This document shows, in pieces, positions 51,069 through 63,497 of a stretch of DNA of 64,000 nucleotides; position 1 is the first letter of the stretch; each line of letters opens with the position of its first letter. Source of the stretch: Banduia mediterranea (GTDB taxonomy: Bacteria; Pseudomonadota; Gammaproteobacteria; Nevskiales; Nevskiaceae); assembly GCF_031846245.1 (NCBI RefSeq), contig NZ_JAVRIC010000003.1, positions 62,001-126,000 of the forward strand. Reading direction: 5' to 3'. The notes beneath the pieces are model-generated. The model saw only the letters and a list, made by a program, of their open reading frames with translations, was not told the DNA's origin and did no database searches. The translations under genes and the position numbers were made by a program.

Positions 51069-52322
51069 ATGCGCATTCTCGTTTATGGGCTTAATTTCTT
51101 TCCCGAGCTGACAGGCGTCGGAAAATACACGGGCGAGATGGTTCAGGCTTTAGTGTCTGCTGGGCACGACGTTCGGGTGGTTACAGCGCCACCGTACTAT
51201 CCAGAGTGGGTGGTTCCGCTGCCCCATACATCGCGCAGGTATTATATGGGCAACGAACTGGGTTGCGCTGTGTACCGTTGTCCGCTGTGGGTGCCGGTGA
51301 ATCCGGGGGGGGGCAAACGTTTGGTACACTTAGCGAGCTTTGCTGTATCCAGCTTGCCAATTGCTTTAAGGCAGGTGTTCTGGAAACCGGATGTCGTCTG
51401 GACGGTCGAGCCATCCTTGCTGACCGCGCCCATAGCCGCTGTCGTGGCCAAGCTTAGTGGAGCCGCTTCGTGGATTCACATTCAAGACTTCGAAATTGAC
51501 GCCGCGTTCGGGCTAGGGCTACTGCGTGGCGCCACGCTTCAGCGTATCGTATTGGTAATGGAGAGGATGTTGCTACGTCGATTCGACCGCGTCTCGACAA
51601 TTTCTAACCGAATGTTGGAGCGTGCGGCGAAGAAGGGTGTGGCGCCATCCAAGCTGACGCTTTTCCCAAATTGGGTTGACACCGCGGCGGTTCGCCCACT
51701 TGAAGGATTCAGCCCGTATCGCAGAGAACTCGGGATCCCCGCTGAGAGCGTCGTGGCACTTTATTCGGGAAACATGGGGGAGAAGCAGGGCTTAGAGATT
51801 CTTGGAGATACTGCTCGCCGGTTGTCCGGTCGTTCGGATATTAGGTTTGTATTCTGCGGTGGCGGATCCGGCAGGTCCGCGCTGGAGCGTCAGTGTGCTG
51901 GCTTAAGCAATGTCCAGTTCTTGCCGCTGCAGTCTATGGACCGTTTCAACGATCTGCTTGGTCTTGCTGACATCCATTTGTTGCCCCAGAGAGCAGACGC
52001 AGCAGATCTGGTTATGCCATCCAAGCTTACTGGCATGCTCGCCAGCGGTAGGGCCGTGTTGGCTACGGCTGTGGAATCAACGGAGCTTGCTAAGGCGGTT
52101 TCTGGGAGAGGCGTGGTCGTGCCTCCGGGCGACGTTGAGCGCTTCTCGGCGGCGCTAACGGAGCTGGCGTCGGACTCTGTTCGTAGAGCCGAACTCGGTC
52201 GTTGCGCGCGGCAGTACGCAGAAGACGCATTAGGCCGAGAGGCGGTGCTTGGGCGGTTTGTGGAAGAACTTGCAACGTTGGCTATAGATGGCAGGCAGCG
52301 GCGGCGAGTCACAGGGCCCTAA
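51069..52322 (+). CDS. WcaI-like GT4 glycosyltransferase
   Basis: 417 residues. RILVYGLNFFPELTGVGKYTGEM and HDVRVVTAPPYYPEW are signatures of the colanic acid WcaI group. The C-terminal Rossmann half has VVALYSGNMGEKQGLEIL (GT-B donor domain start), FVFCGGGSGRSALE, and LLPQRADAADLVMPSKLTGMLASGRAVLA (Glu/Asp-containing donor site, with the usual Glu of EX7E partly altered). It probably adds fucose or another sugar to the repeat unit. A 9-G run sits at 51305-51313. Confidence 0.88.
   Translation: MRILVYGLNFFPELTGVGKYTGEMVQALVSAGHDVRVVTAPPYYPEWVVPLPHTSRRYYMGNELGCAVYRCPLWVPVNPGGGKRLVHLASFAVSSLPIALRQVFWKPDVVWTVEPSLLTAPIAAVVAKLSGAASWIHIQDFEIDAAFGLGLLRGATLQRIVLVMERMLLRRFDRVSTISNRMLERAAKKGVAPSKLTLFPNWVDTAAVRPLEGFSPYRRELGIPAESVVALYSGNMGEKQGLEILGDTARRLSGRSDIRFVFCGGGSGRSALERQCAGLSNVQFLPLQSMDRFNDLLGLADIHLLPQRADAADLVMPSKLTGMLASGRAVLATAVESTELAKAVSGRGVVVPPGDVERFSAALTELASDSVRRAELGRCARQYAEDALGREAVLGRFVEELATLAIDGRQRRRVTGP
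51305..51313 (+). repeat. 9-bp poly-G tract in the WcaI-like gene
   Basis: Nine consecutive G encode PGGGK near residue 80. The frame is intact as sequenced; slippage would truncate the enzyme early. Confidence 0.6.
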
Positions 52323-52389
52323 GAGCCCGATGTTGGCCGTATCGCGCACTATGCCTGTTTACCTGTTGAGAGATTGATTGCGAAACGTG

Positions 52390-52418
52390 TTGCGTAGATG
52401 ACGAACCGACAGTAAACT
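52390..52418 (+). promoter_or_regulatory. Promoter of the tRNA-Ala/tRNA-Glu operon
   Basis: -35 TTGCGT (52390-52395), 17-bp spacer, -10 TAAACT (52413-52418), followed by a GC-rich start region GCGTCCC as in stable-RNA promoters. It lies 14 bp before the first tRNA. Confidence 0.6.
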
Positions 52419-52432
52419 TCGCGTCCCTTTTC

Positions 52433-52508
<76 letters not shown>

Positions 52509-52530
52509 GATTTATCGATTTTCCTAGTCC

Positions 52531-52606
52531 GTCCCCATCGTCTAGAGGCCTAGGACACCACCCTTTCACGGTGGGTACCGGGGTTCGAATCCCCGTGGGG
52601 ACGCCA
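52531..52606 (+). tRNA. tRNA-Glu (anticodon TTC)
   Basis: 76 nt with encoded CCA. Acceptor GTCCCCA/TGGGGAC; anticodon stem CCACC/GGTGG with loop CTTTCAC, so TTC reading GAA; T arm CGGGG-TTCGAAT-CCCCG. 22 bp after tRNA-Ala, presumably one transcript. Confidence 0.96.
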
Positions 52607-52613
52607 AGATGCG

Positions 52614-52641
52614 AAAGGCCGCCGTGTAGGCGGCCTTTTTT
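52614..52641 (+). terminator. Terminator of the tRNA operon
   Basis: AAAGGCCGCC-GTGTA-GGCGGCCTTT stem-loop followed by TTT, 8 bp after tRNA-Glu. Confidence 0.9.
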
Positions 52642-52703
52642 GCTTTACAGCTCTTGTCGGTGGTTGATATGACACACTTCGAATTCCAGAGCGTTAAGGC
52701 GGG

Positions 52704-53375
52704 ATGATCTTGCGGCTTTTCTCTTCTTCTTTGGCATTTGTGGCGGCCTTTTCCTGTGCTGGATGCCTTAGCGATGATTCCAGCTTGCGGCTGGCGGCGC
52801 GTGGTATGGGGCTGGGCAATTACGCTGCCGCTCAATATCCGCGCACGCGTCCGGAAATTGAGGCGTTTACGTATGCGCAGCTCGGGGTCCGTTTGCCGAA
52901 GTATCCGCCCAGCATTTTCGTGTTGACGGCCTTGGATCAAGGCGCGGAGACTTGGTCGTCCGCTGATGGCGTGGCGATCCGTATGGACTATGGACAGGTG
53001 GTCGAGCTTTCCGGGCTATCGCCTGGCTTCAAGGCCACTCGTTCATCGACGCCCCTTTCCCGTGCTCTTGAAGCGGGGAAAATGCCGCAGTCGGGCTCTT
53101 CTTACCCTGTCACCGTCACCATTGCTGGCGTCGAGCCGCCCCAAACCTACGCACTTAGTTGCAATCTGACTGAGGTGGGTGGGGCAACTGAGATTGAGAT
53201 CGTTGATTTGACGCTAAGTGCGCGGCCCTTCACTGAAGTGTGTTCGGATGGGCAATCCACCGTCCGAAATGAATACTGGATTTCAACGAAGCGGCCTTAT
53301 GTGTGGCGCAGCCGGCAGGAAGTGGCCCCCGGCCTTCCTTCGATACAGTTCGATGTCCTGAAGCGGCCGGGATGA
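52704..53375 (+). CDS. yjbF: YjbF/GfcB-family group-4-capsule-type lipoprotein
   Basis: 223 residues. Lipobox-type leader ending SCAGC (Cys21). The body RPEIEAFTYAQLGVRLPKYPPSIFVLT, ...AIRMDYGQVVELSGL, and NEYWISTKRPYVWRSRQEVAPGLPSIQFDVLKRP matches the YjbF/GfcB outer-membrane lipoprotein family linked to exopolysaccharide secretion. It is convergent with the yjbE-like gene through a shared terminator. GfcC/YjbG is absent. Confidence 0.85.
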   Translation: MILRLFSSSLAFVAAFSCAGCLSDDSSLRLAARGMGLGNYAAAQYPRTRPEIEAFTYAQLGVRLPKYPPSIFVLTALDQGAETWSSADGVAIRMDYGQVVELSGLSPGFKATRSSTPLSRALEAGKMPQSGSSYPVTVTIAGVEPPQTYALSCNLTEVGGATEIEIVDLTLSARPFTEVCSDGQSTVRNEYWISTKRPYVWRSRQEVAPGLPSIQFDVLKRPG

Positions 53376-53417
53376 CGGTGGCCGGGAGTCGTTGAGCGGG
53401 TTCCTCGAAATTGAGTG

Positions 53418-53459
53418 GATCATAAAAAGGGGCCGCAAAAGCGGCCCCTTTTTATGATC
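53418..53459. terminator. Bidirectional terminator between yjbF and yjbE
   Basis: A perfect 19-bp inverted repeat with a 4-nt AAAA loop: GATCATAAAAAGGGGCCGC and its complement, so T-runs follow the GC stem on both strands. Confidence 0.92.
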
Positions 53460-53465
53460 TGAAGC

Positions 53466-53723
53466 TTAGTTCGAGCCAGTGCTGCCGGAGCCAGTGCCGC
53501 CGGTGCCCGGAGTTGCCTCGTCGTCATTCGTTGCGGATTCGACGGTGACACCAATGATGCCAGCGGTCACGACGCCAACTGTGGTTGTGATCGCTGTCGA
53601 GGTTGAACCGGCTGCGCCACCGCCGGTAGCAACGGTGCCGCCATCCCCAGTGCCTTGCGCGAAGGCGGAGCCTGCGGACATGAAGCCGAGGGCAGTTACG
53701 GCGAGAGCGATCAGCTTTTTCAT
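53466..53723 (-). CDS. yjbE: YjbE-like small secreted Gly/Thr-rich protein
   Basis: 85 residues. Signal peptide KKLIALAVTALGFMSAGSAFAQ, then Gly/Ser/Thr-rich sequence with an apolar middle (TAITTTVGVVTAGIIGVTV) and a GTGGTGSGSTGSN tail. Size, composition and position next to yjbF and yjbH match E. coli YjbE, an exported protein of unknown function in an EPS operon. It is inverted relative to the others here, unlike the E. coli yjbEFGH order. Confidence 0.7.
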   Translation of the reverse strand: MKKLIALAVTALGFMSAGSAFAQGTGDGGTVATGGGAAGSTSTAITTTVGVVTAGIIGVTVESATNDDEATPGTGGTGSGSTGSN

Positions 53724-54002
53724 TGGAAGACTCCGTTTCTAATAAAGAGCCGGCGCGGACACCAGCATTGTTGACAAATCTAGGCGTAGCATAATGGACC
53801 TGCGGCGGCTTTGTCCAGTGGGCTTGGACAAGCGGTGAGCTCCGCGTCACAGTTGTAATTGTTTGATTGATTTCGGTATCTTCCCTTCCGGTATTCAAGG
53901 TGGCAGACCGGGAGCGGCGGGCTGCCGCTCTTTCCTCAAATTCAAGACCTCCCCCAGAGGCATCGGGTTCGGGGGTCTTTCTCGGGCGCGTCCATAATCT
54001 TC

Positions 54003-56168
54003 GTGGTCAACGTGATCAGGCTGGCTTTCAGTGGTCCCAGGGCATGGGCTGGCGCAGCCGTGCTTGTCCTGTGGCCCGCCACGGTTGTTTGGCCGCAGCC
54101 CCCGCAGTTTACGAATGACTTTGGCAACATCGGTCTGATGCAAACGCCCACGGCCAGGTTGGCTGGGGAAGGCGAGCTGCGCATGGGCTATTCACGTGCT
54201 CTGCCGTACGACTTCATTTTCATGTCTGCACAGCCGTATGACTGGATGGAGGCCACGTTTCGTTATTCGGAGTTCAACAACCAACCTTATGGGAGCAATC
54301 CCGATGAGGACTATCTGGATAAAAGCTTCGACTTCAAGTTCCGCTTGAGTCGGGAAGACGGGTTGATGCCGGAGGTGGCTCTGGGGTTTCAGGACATCGG
54401 CGGAACCGGTTTGCTTTCGGGCGAGTATCTGGTTGCCTCCAAGCGCTGGGGCGACTTCGATTTCTCGTTGGGATTAGGGTGGGGGCGGCTCGGATCTCGA
54501 GGTAAGTTTGGCAATCCACTGGGTGAGGTGTTGAGCCGCTTCAAGGAGCCGCGACCCACTGACGAGCCGGGCACGCCCGGATCGTTTTCGTTGTCGAGAC
54601 TGTTTACTGGTCGAGATACTGCCTTGTTCGGTGGCGTTCGCTGGCAGCCGGAAGGTGCTCCGTATGCCATTACGATTGAGCGGGAAGGTAATGACTACAA
54701 GAGCGAACCGTTCGGCAACGATTTGGAGGTTCACTTTCCGGTCAACCTGGGTGTGAGCTATCGCCTGGCTTCGATGGACCTGGGCCTTTCGTATGAGCGC
54801 GGCGACCAGGTGACCTTCCATTGGGCTTTGGCGACCAATCTGGAACAGGAGCATGGACCGGACAAGGTGTTCGATCCGCCACCCACGCCGGTGAGCCCCC
54901 AGCGTTATGTGACGCAAACGGATGGAGCAGGTGAAACAGGCGCAGCCGAAGCGGAGGCGCAGTTCGTTGAAGACCTGCGTCAGGCTTTGGCGCGGCAGGC
55001 GTTCACATTGGTGGCCGTCGACTTTCAGCGGACGCGGGGCCAGGCGACGATCTGGTTTCGGCAGGGGCGGTTCCGCAATCCTGCGCAGGCGGCAGGGCGC
55101 GTTGCGCGTTCTGCCGCGAGCTTGGCGCCGCAGGGTTATCAGTCATTCACCCTGGTCGCTTCGAATGATTCGATAGAGGAATATCGAATCACCATGGAGC
55201 GCGCCGCGATACGGGCGGCGGCGAATGCCGAGATCGGCGTGAATGAGCTTTCGGATGCCAGCCACCTTGAGCCGCCGTCTGTATCACCGCGCAATGCCGA
55301 CTATGACGACTTTGTTCCGTACCCGAACTTCGATTGGGGAATGGGGCCCAAGGTGCGTCAGAACGTGGGTGATCCGAATGGGTTCTACTACGGTCAGCTG
55401 TGGTGGAGCGTGACGGGCGAATGGGAGCTGACGGATCGCTTGTCAATCAATGGCGGGGTCGGCTTCAATATCTTCAATAATTTTGACGATCTGGAACGCG
55501 TATCCGACAGCGAGCTGCCGCACGTTCGCAGTGACGTCAAGGACTATCTGCAGGAAGGCAAGAACAATCTGGTGCGCTTGGAGGCCAACTACATCTGGCC
55601 GATCGCGGCGCAGTGGTATGGCCGCGTCTCTGCCGGCATCTTCGAGGAAATGTATGGCGGTGTGGCGGCAGAGGTTCTTTATCGCCCGTTCGGGCAGCCC
55701 TGGGCGGCGGGCGTGAACATCAACCGGGTGCGGCAGCGCGATTACGACCAGCGGCTTGCGTTCCGGGACTACGAGGTCACTACCGGACATGCCACATTGT
55801 ATTATCAATACCGGCCTATGAAGATGCGGGTGATCACCAGCGTCGGGCGTTATCTGGCGGGCGATTACGGGGCGACGCTGGATGTATCCAGGGAGTTTTC
55901 GTCGGGCGCGCGCGTTGGCGTCTTCGCAACCAAAACCGATGTGTCTGCCGAGGAATTCGGCGAAGGCAGCTTCGACAAGGGCTTCTACATCACCATGCCT
56001 CTGGACATGTTTTTCCCACGGTCGGTCAAGCGCACGACGACCTTCTTCTTCCGGCCGCTGACACGCGATGGTGGTCAAAAGGTGGACGATGGTCGCAGTT
56101 TGTACGGCGAAACCGGTGATAATAGTTTTTACGATTTCGCGGATGGTTGGCCACAGGTCATGAAATGA
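54003..56168 (+). CDS. yjbH: YjbH-family outer-membrane beta-barrel protein
   Basis: 721 residues from a GTG. Signal peptide, then FTNDFGNIGLMQTPTARLAGEGELRMGYS, the YjbH start motif (GxxGLxxxPTAR), GFQDIGGTGLLSGEYLVASKRWGDFDFSLGLGWG (YjbH core), a central periplasmic-like domain (about 320-400), and many C-terminal barrel strands. YjbH proteins accompany Wza-type exporters and are thought to aid polymer release. The proximal intergenic region (53724-54002) holds only the yjbE promoter side and its leader. Confidence 0.9.
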   Translation: MVNVIRLAFSGPRAWAGAAVLVLWPATVVWPQPPQFTNDFGNIGLMQTPTARLAGEGELRMGYSRALPYDFIFMSAQPYDWMEATFRYSEFNNQPYGSNPDEDYLDKSFDFKFRLSREDGLMPEVALGFQDIGGTGLLSGEYLVASKRWGDFDFSLGLGWGRLGSRGKFGNPLGEVLSRFKEPRPTDEPGTPGSFSLSRLFTGRDTALFGGVRWQPEGAPYAITIEREGNDYKSEPFGNDLEVHFPVNLGVSYRLASMDLGLSYERGDQVTFHWALATNLEQEHGPDKVFDPPPTPVSPQRYVTQTDGAGETGAAEAEAQFVEDLRQALARQAFTLVAVDFQRTRGQATIWFRQGRFRNPAQAAGRVARSAASLAPQGYQSFTLVASNDSIEEYRITMERAAIRAAANAEIGVNELSDASHLEPPSVSPRNADYDDFVPYPNFDWGMGPKVRQNVGDPNGFYYGQLWWSVTGEWELTDRLSINGGVGFNIFNNFDDLERVSDSELPHVRSDVKDYLQEGKNNLVRLEANYIWPIAAQWYGRVSAGIFEEMYGGVAAEVLYRPFGQPWAAGVNINRVRQRDYDQRLAFRDYEVTTGHATLYYQYRPMKMRVITSVGRYLAGDYGATLDVSREFSSGARVGVFATKTDVSAEEFGEGSFDKGFYITMPLDMFFPRSVKRTTTFFFRPLTRDGGQKVDDGRSLYGETGDNSFYDFADGWPQVMK

Positions 56169-56478
56169 TCGTGGCGCCGGTGCTTTGCGGATGCTTTCTG
56201 AAAGGGGTAGGCAAGGTTGACGGTGCATTCGTTGAGGCGCGCGAACATCGGATATCCTTTTGTCGTTTTTCGGGCGGTGTCGATCGCCATTGGCGGGCAA
56301 CGGGGGGAGTGTGTCCGCGGTATGTGGCGCGAATTCGCGTCAATTCCTCATTCGAACCAAGCGGGCGGCCGTGGCTCTTATTCTTGCCGTCAATCAGCCC
56401 GCTGCCATCGATCGGTGCATGTCTGTGCGAGTCATGGAGTGGTGAAACAATGCAGGCGCGTTTAACGGGGTTTATTCG
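56169..56478. other. Intergenic stretch between yjbH and wza
   Basis: 310 bp. No credible gene; a TTGACG-like -35 (about 56217) and scattered AT-rich patches are present, but no clear -10. The last ~20 bp are the wza leader. It may carry a separate wza-wzc promoter. Confidence 0.5.
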
Positions 56479-57639
56479 ATGATCATATGTGCGCGACAGT
56501 CAGCCATATTGGTGCTGGCCGCAGCTTTGCTGTCCGGCTGTTCCGTCTTGCCGGGACTGAACATCTCTGAAAAGTCTTGGGGCCTTTCCAGCGAGTATGA
56601 GGTGGTGCCGGGAGACCAGGCGGACACCTATCGCGTGATGCGGGCGGACGAAGCGGCTGGCTATCGTGTGGTGGCGATTACGCCGGAGACTCTGAAGGCT
56701 CTGAGCGCCACCGAACGTTCGAAACCGTTGGTGACGGAGCTCGACAGCGTGACGCCGGCGGCGGTGCCGCCGGAGTATCAAGTGGGGCCAGGGGATATTC
56801 TCTACGTCACGGTCTGGGATCATCCGGAGCTGACGACACCCGCTGGACAGCTTAATTCGCAACCTGATTTGTCCGGTCGACTTGTGTCATCGGACGGCAG
56901 AATTTTTTATCCATACGTTGGGGAGTTCGTCGCGGCCGGAAAGACCACCGAGCAACTGCGCGAGTACATTACCCAGAATCTCTCGCGTGTGATCGCTTCA
57001 CCGCAAGTGGATGTACGTGTTCTCAGCTTCCGTGCCAAGCGCGTGCAGGTGACGGGCGAAGTCAACGAGCCGGGCTTGGTCACGCTCGACGACACGCCTA
57101 AAGGAGTGCTGGAGGCAATCGGCGAGCGTGGCGGCCTGGCTCCGGAGGCAAGTCGCCGTCGTGTGACGCTGATTCGCGATGGTCGTTCCTATTCCGTGAA
57201 CCTGGCTGGCCTGACGTCCGGAGAGCATCCGGTTGCCAATCCGGTTCTGATGGCGGGCGATATCCTGCACGTTCCGGATCGGAATGCGGATCAGGTTTTC
57301 GTGCTGGGCGAGGTTTCGCAGCAGCAGCCGGTGTACTTGTCCCAGCAGTCGATGAGTCTCACGGAAGCCTTGACCAGCGCAGGCGGGCTCGACAAGTTGC
57401 GGTCCAATGACGGGGGCGTACTGGTCTTCCGCCGCCCGGCCAGCGCGGGGGAGTTGCCGACGGTTTTCACACTGGACATGTCTAACCCACTTGGACTACT
57501 GCTGGCCGGTGAGTTTGAACTCCAGACACGGGATGTTGTGTATGTGAAGGCGACAGACTTCGCGAAGTACAATGGCGTGATCAGTCAGATATTGCCGACG
57601 ATTACCACGATCTATCAGCTCGACCAGCTGACAAATTAG
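56479..57639 (+). CDS. wza: Wza-type polysaccharide export outer-membrane lipoprotein
   Basis: 386 residues. Lipobox LLSGC (Cys21). Poly_export domain YQVGPGDILYVTVWDHPELT with GRIFYPYVGEFVAAGKT, followed by two SLBB-type beta-grasp repeats (KRVQVTGEVNEPGLVTL and DQVFVLGEVSQQQPVYL) and a C-terminal hydrophobic helix-like segment (YNGVISQILPTITTIYQL) that forms the alpha-helical outer-membrane pore in E. coli Wza. It works with the Wzc kinase encoded next. Confidence 0.95.
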   Translation: MIICARQSAILVLAAALLSGCSVLPGLNISEKSWGLSSEYEVVPGDQADTYRVMRADEAAGYRVVAITPETLKALSATERSKPLVTELDSVTPAAVPPEYQVGPGDILYVTVWDHPELTTPAGQLNSQPDLSGRLVSSDGRIFYPYVGEFVAAGKTTEQLREYITQNLSRVIASPQVDVRVLSFRAKRVQVTGEVNEPGLVTLDDTPKGVLEAIGERGGLAPEASRRRVTLIRDGRSYSVNLAGLTSGEHPVANPVLMAGDILHVPDRNADQVFVLGEVSQQQPVYLSQQSMSLTEALTSAGGLDKLRSNDGGVLVFRRPASAGELPTVFTLDMSNPLGLLLAGEFELQTRDVVYVKATDFAKYNGVISQILPTITTIYQLDQLTN

Positions 57640-57761
57640 CTTAGTCCGATGAAAAACAGGCAAATGCGTACGCCCGCTGTAGAACTCTTCCTTCCCCGGT
57701 TTCATAGATTGAGCAAACCCGCCGGTTCCGCGGTTAACGAACCTCATAAGGATCTTTTTTG

Positions 57762-61270
<3,509 letters not shown>

Positions 61271-61303
61271 GCTACCTCAACTTCAACAACAGAATACTCA
61301 AGG

Positions 61304-61327
61304 GTGGGCAAAGCGCAGCGTGCCCAC
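61304..61327. repeat. REP-like hairpin
   Basis: GTGGGCA-AAGCGCAGCG-TGCCCAC, a perfect 7-bp inverted repeat similar in layout to the one at 10215-10248. It lies between the IS110 end and the OmpA-family gene. No gene is seen in 61328-61464. Confidence 0.55.
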
Positions 61328-61464
61328 GCGGAGGTAGCAGGCGAAATCGGCCCATCGTCAAGCCCCGCGCCTACCGGTCGCCCCGAGTCCGGTAAAACTC
61401 ATCAAGTCGCTGCAGGTGACCGCAGGAATGCAGCTGAAATCGGCGCTTCCGGACGGACACTAGC

Positions 61465-62619
61465 TTAGTCGATGATTTTGAGTTCGACGCGGCGGTTGAG
61501 CTCGCGGCCTTCCTCGGTCTGGTTGTCGGCCACGGAATTCGATTCTCCGTAACCCCGGGCTTCGAGCCGGTCCGCGGCGACGCCCTTTCCGGTCAGGTAG
61601 TCGACGACGCTTTGTGCACGTTGGTCGGAAAGCTCGAGGTTGTAGGCGTCTGCGCCGCGGGCATCGGTATGACCGGCAACCTCGACCCGAATCTGCGGAG
61701 CATCCGTCAGGGCGCCGACGACGCGGTTGAGGATGGTCCTTGCATTGGGGGTCAGGATCGCGCTGTCGAACTCGAACGTGACGCCTTGCAGCACGATGGT
61801 GTCGCCAGGCAGGCAGCCGGCCAGCTCCATCTCGGAACCCTCACCGTAGGGCGTGCACGCGGGCGGGGGCAGCGGGCAACCTTGGGGGTCGACCTCTGTT
61901 CCTGCCGGGGTGCCGGGGCACTGGTCGGACGGATCGTTGACGCCATCGCCGTCGGAATCGGCGACCGCTACCGGCGGCACGACAACCACTGGTTCGGGTT
62001 CGGGCTTCGGCGGCTGCGGGCCCGCGCCCAGCGGAATGAGCAGGCCCAGGTTGAACAAGCCCTCGTTGAGGGCGTTGTTGATGCTGTCTGCTGTCTGGTC
62101 GCGGCCATGGATATCGGTGCGCAAGGCGGCCTCCGCGCGCACGGAGATGCCGCTGGCGACAAAATCAAAAGGCCCCAGCAGGTAGCCCAGGCCCAGGGTC
62201 AGGAGCGCCGAGTCGTATTCCGGGTCGGCACCAGGATGATCCTCGAAGCGTCCGTAGCCCAGACCCAGCAGACCGTAGACGCTGCCCGAGGTGGGAAACA
62301 GGATGCCGCGCAGGCCGCCGCCGACCACCGTGGCGTCGTCGCCGCCGGACTCCGAGTCGTAGCCGGCATAGTTGGCTTCCAGCTCGATGCCGAACTGGGA
62401 GCGGAACATCTTGCCGACGACCAGCGTACCTCCCACGGCATCGTCAGTACCGCGATCTTGGTCGGCGAGTACATAGGACGCCATCGGTGATATGTAGAAA
62501 CGGTTGTGGATGGCCTCCGCTGCGGTTTCGTCGCCGGCCTGCACCACCGCCGACGGGCCGAGCAGCGCTCCGCCCATCAGTCCCGCCATCCATGCGATCA
62601 ACTGCCTCTTGCGATTCAT
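61465..62619 (-). CDS. OmpA-family outer-membrane protein with TSP3-type linker
   Basis: 384 residues from the ATG at 62619, which has a GGAGGAGAC site just upstream (another ATG 32 codons earlier lacks one). Signal peptide (LIAWMAGLMGGALLGPSAVVQA), an eight-strand-like beta-barrel (about 30-190), a Pro-rich linker, a calcium-binding DSDGDGVNDPSDQCPGTPAGTEVDPQGC motif, then the peptidoglycan-binding OmpA domain: VTFEFDSAILTPNARTILN, VEVAGHTDARGADAYNLELSDQRAQSVVDYL (Asp and Arg contacts), ending ELNRRVELKI. It anchors the outer membrane to the wall. Confidence 0.93.
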   Translation of the reverse strand: MNRKRQLIAWMAGLMGGALLGPSAVVQAGDETAAEAIHNRFYISPMASYVLADQDRGTDDAVGGTLVVGKMFRSQFGIELEANYAGYDSESGGDDATVVGGGLRGILFPTSGSVYGLLGLGYGRFEDHPGADPEYDSALLTLGLGYLLGPFDFVASGISVRAEAALRTDIHGRDQTADSINNALNEGLFNLGLLIPLGAGPQPPKPEPEPVVVVPPVAVADSDGDGVNDPSDQCPGTPAGTEVDPQGCPLPPPACTPYGEGSEMELAGCLPGDTIVLQGVTFEFDSAILTPNARTILNRVVGALTDAPQIRVEVAGHTDARGADAYNLELSDQRAQSVVDYLTGKGVAADRLEARGYGESNSVADNQTEEGRELNRRVELKIID

Positions 62620-62711
62620 GAGTCTCCTCCTTGTTTGGCCATGCATGTCGACAACAACCCAATTGCTCTCTGACTGTCGGCTATGGCGCTCTGGCTCTTG
62701 GTGCGTGCGGT

Positions 62712-63497
62712 TCACGGCACGAAGCGCGGCGAGCGCTTCTCGAGAATGGCGGTGATCCCCTCGCGGTGCTCGGGACTCTTGGCTGCGAGCACGAAATGCG
62801 AGGAAATCTGGTCCAGATGGCTCAGAAAATCCATGCCTTGCCCTTGGTAGGCCGCGCGCTTGGTCAGCCGCATCGCTGTGGCCGGGCCCGCGGCCAGCCG
62901 CCGCGCCAGCGCCCGTGCCTCATCCTCCAGCGCGGCAGCCGGCACGATGCGGTTGAACAAGCCCATGGCCAGCGCGCGCTGAGCGTCCACGAAATCGCCG
63001 GTCAGCAGCATCTCCAGGGCTCGAGGCAGACCGATCAGGCGCGGAAGCAGCCAAGCGCCGCCGTCTCCGGGCACCAGGCCGATGCGGATATAGCTGGCGG
63101 CCACGCGCGCGTCTTCGGCGCCGATCCGCAGGTCGCACTGCAGCGCCATGTCCAGACCGGCGCCGGTGGCCGCGCCCTGCATTGCTGCGACCACCGGCTT
63201 GTCAAGACGCTGCATGAGCCGCGGGATCCGGTGGACGCCGGACCAGAGTTTGTCCTTGTGGATCGACGGCGCGCCGTCCAGCTCGCGTTTCATGTCCTGC
63301 AGGTCGCCACCGGCGCAGAAGTGGCGGCCGTTCCCGCGCAGCAGGACCGCGCGCACGGCGTCCTCCGCGATGCAGCGCTCCAGTGCCTGTACCCAGGCGT
63401 CGAGCATCGCCACGGTAAAGGCGTTACCGGCTTCCGGCCGGTTGAGCACGATTTCGCCGACGCCATCGGCGACGACAAAGAGCAGCGGCGGGTTCAT
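62712..63497 (-). CDS. Enoyl-CoA hydratase/isomerase family protein
   Basis: 261 residues. The crotonase fold has VGEIVLNRPEAGNAFTVAMLDAW, the oxyanion hole FCAGGDLQDMK, VVAAMQGAATGAGLDMALQCDLRIGAEDAR and GLVPGDGGAWLLPRLIGLPRALEMLLTGDFVDAQRALAMGLFNRIVP. The first catalytic Glu of hydratases is not at its usual place (GATGAGLD, then GLVPGDGGAW with Asp), so it could be a hydratase, isomerase or other CoA-ester enzyme. The ATG overlaps the stop of the upstream lyase gene by 4 bp. Confidence 0.88.
   Translation of the reverse strand: MNPPLLFVVADGVGEIVLNRPEAGNAFTVAMLDAWVQALERCIAEDAVRAVLLRGNGRHFCAGGDLQDMKRELDGAPSIHKDKLWSGVHRIPRLMQRLDKPVVAAMQGAATGAGLDMALQCDLRIGAEDARVAASYIRIGLVPGDGGAWLLPRLIGLPRALEMLLTGDFVDAQRALAMGLFNRIVPAAALEDEARALARRLAAGPATAMRLTKRAAYQGQGMDFLSHLDQISSHFVLAAKSPEHREGITAILEKRSPRFVP

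Noticed and set aside
55443-56300. Minus-strand frame of 285 codons opposite yjbH
   Set aside because: Antisense to a clearly recognised beta-barrel gene; high-GC third positions leave the antisense frame open by chance.
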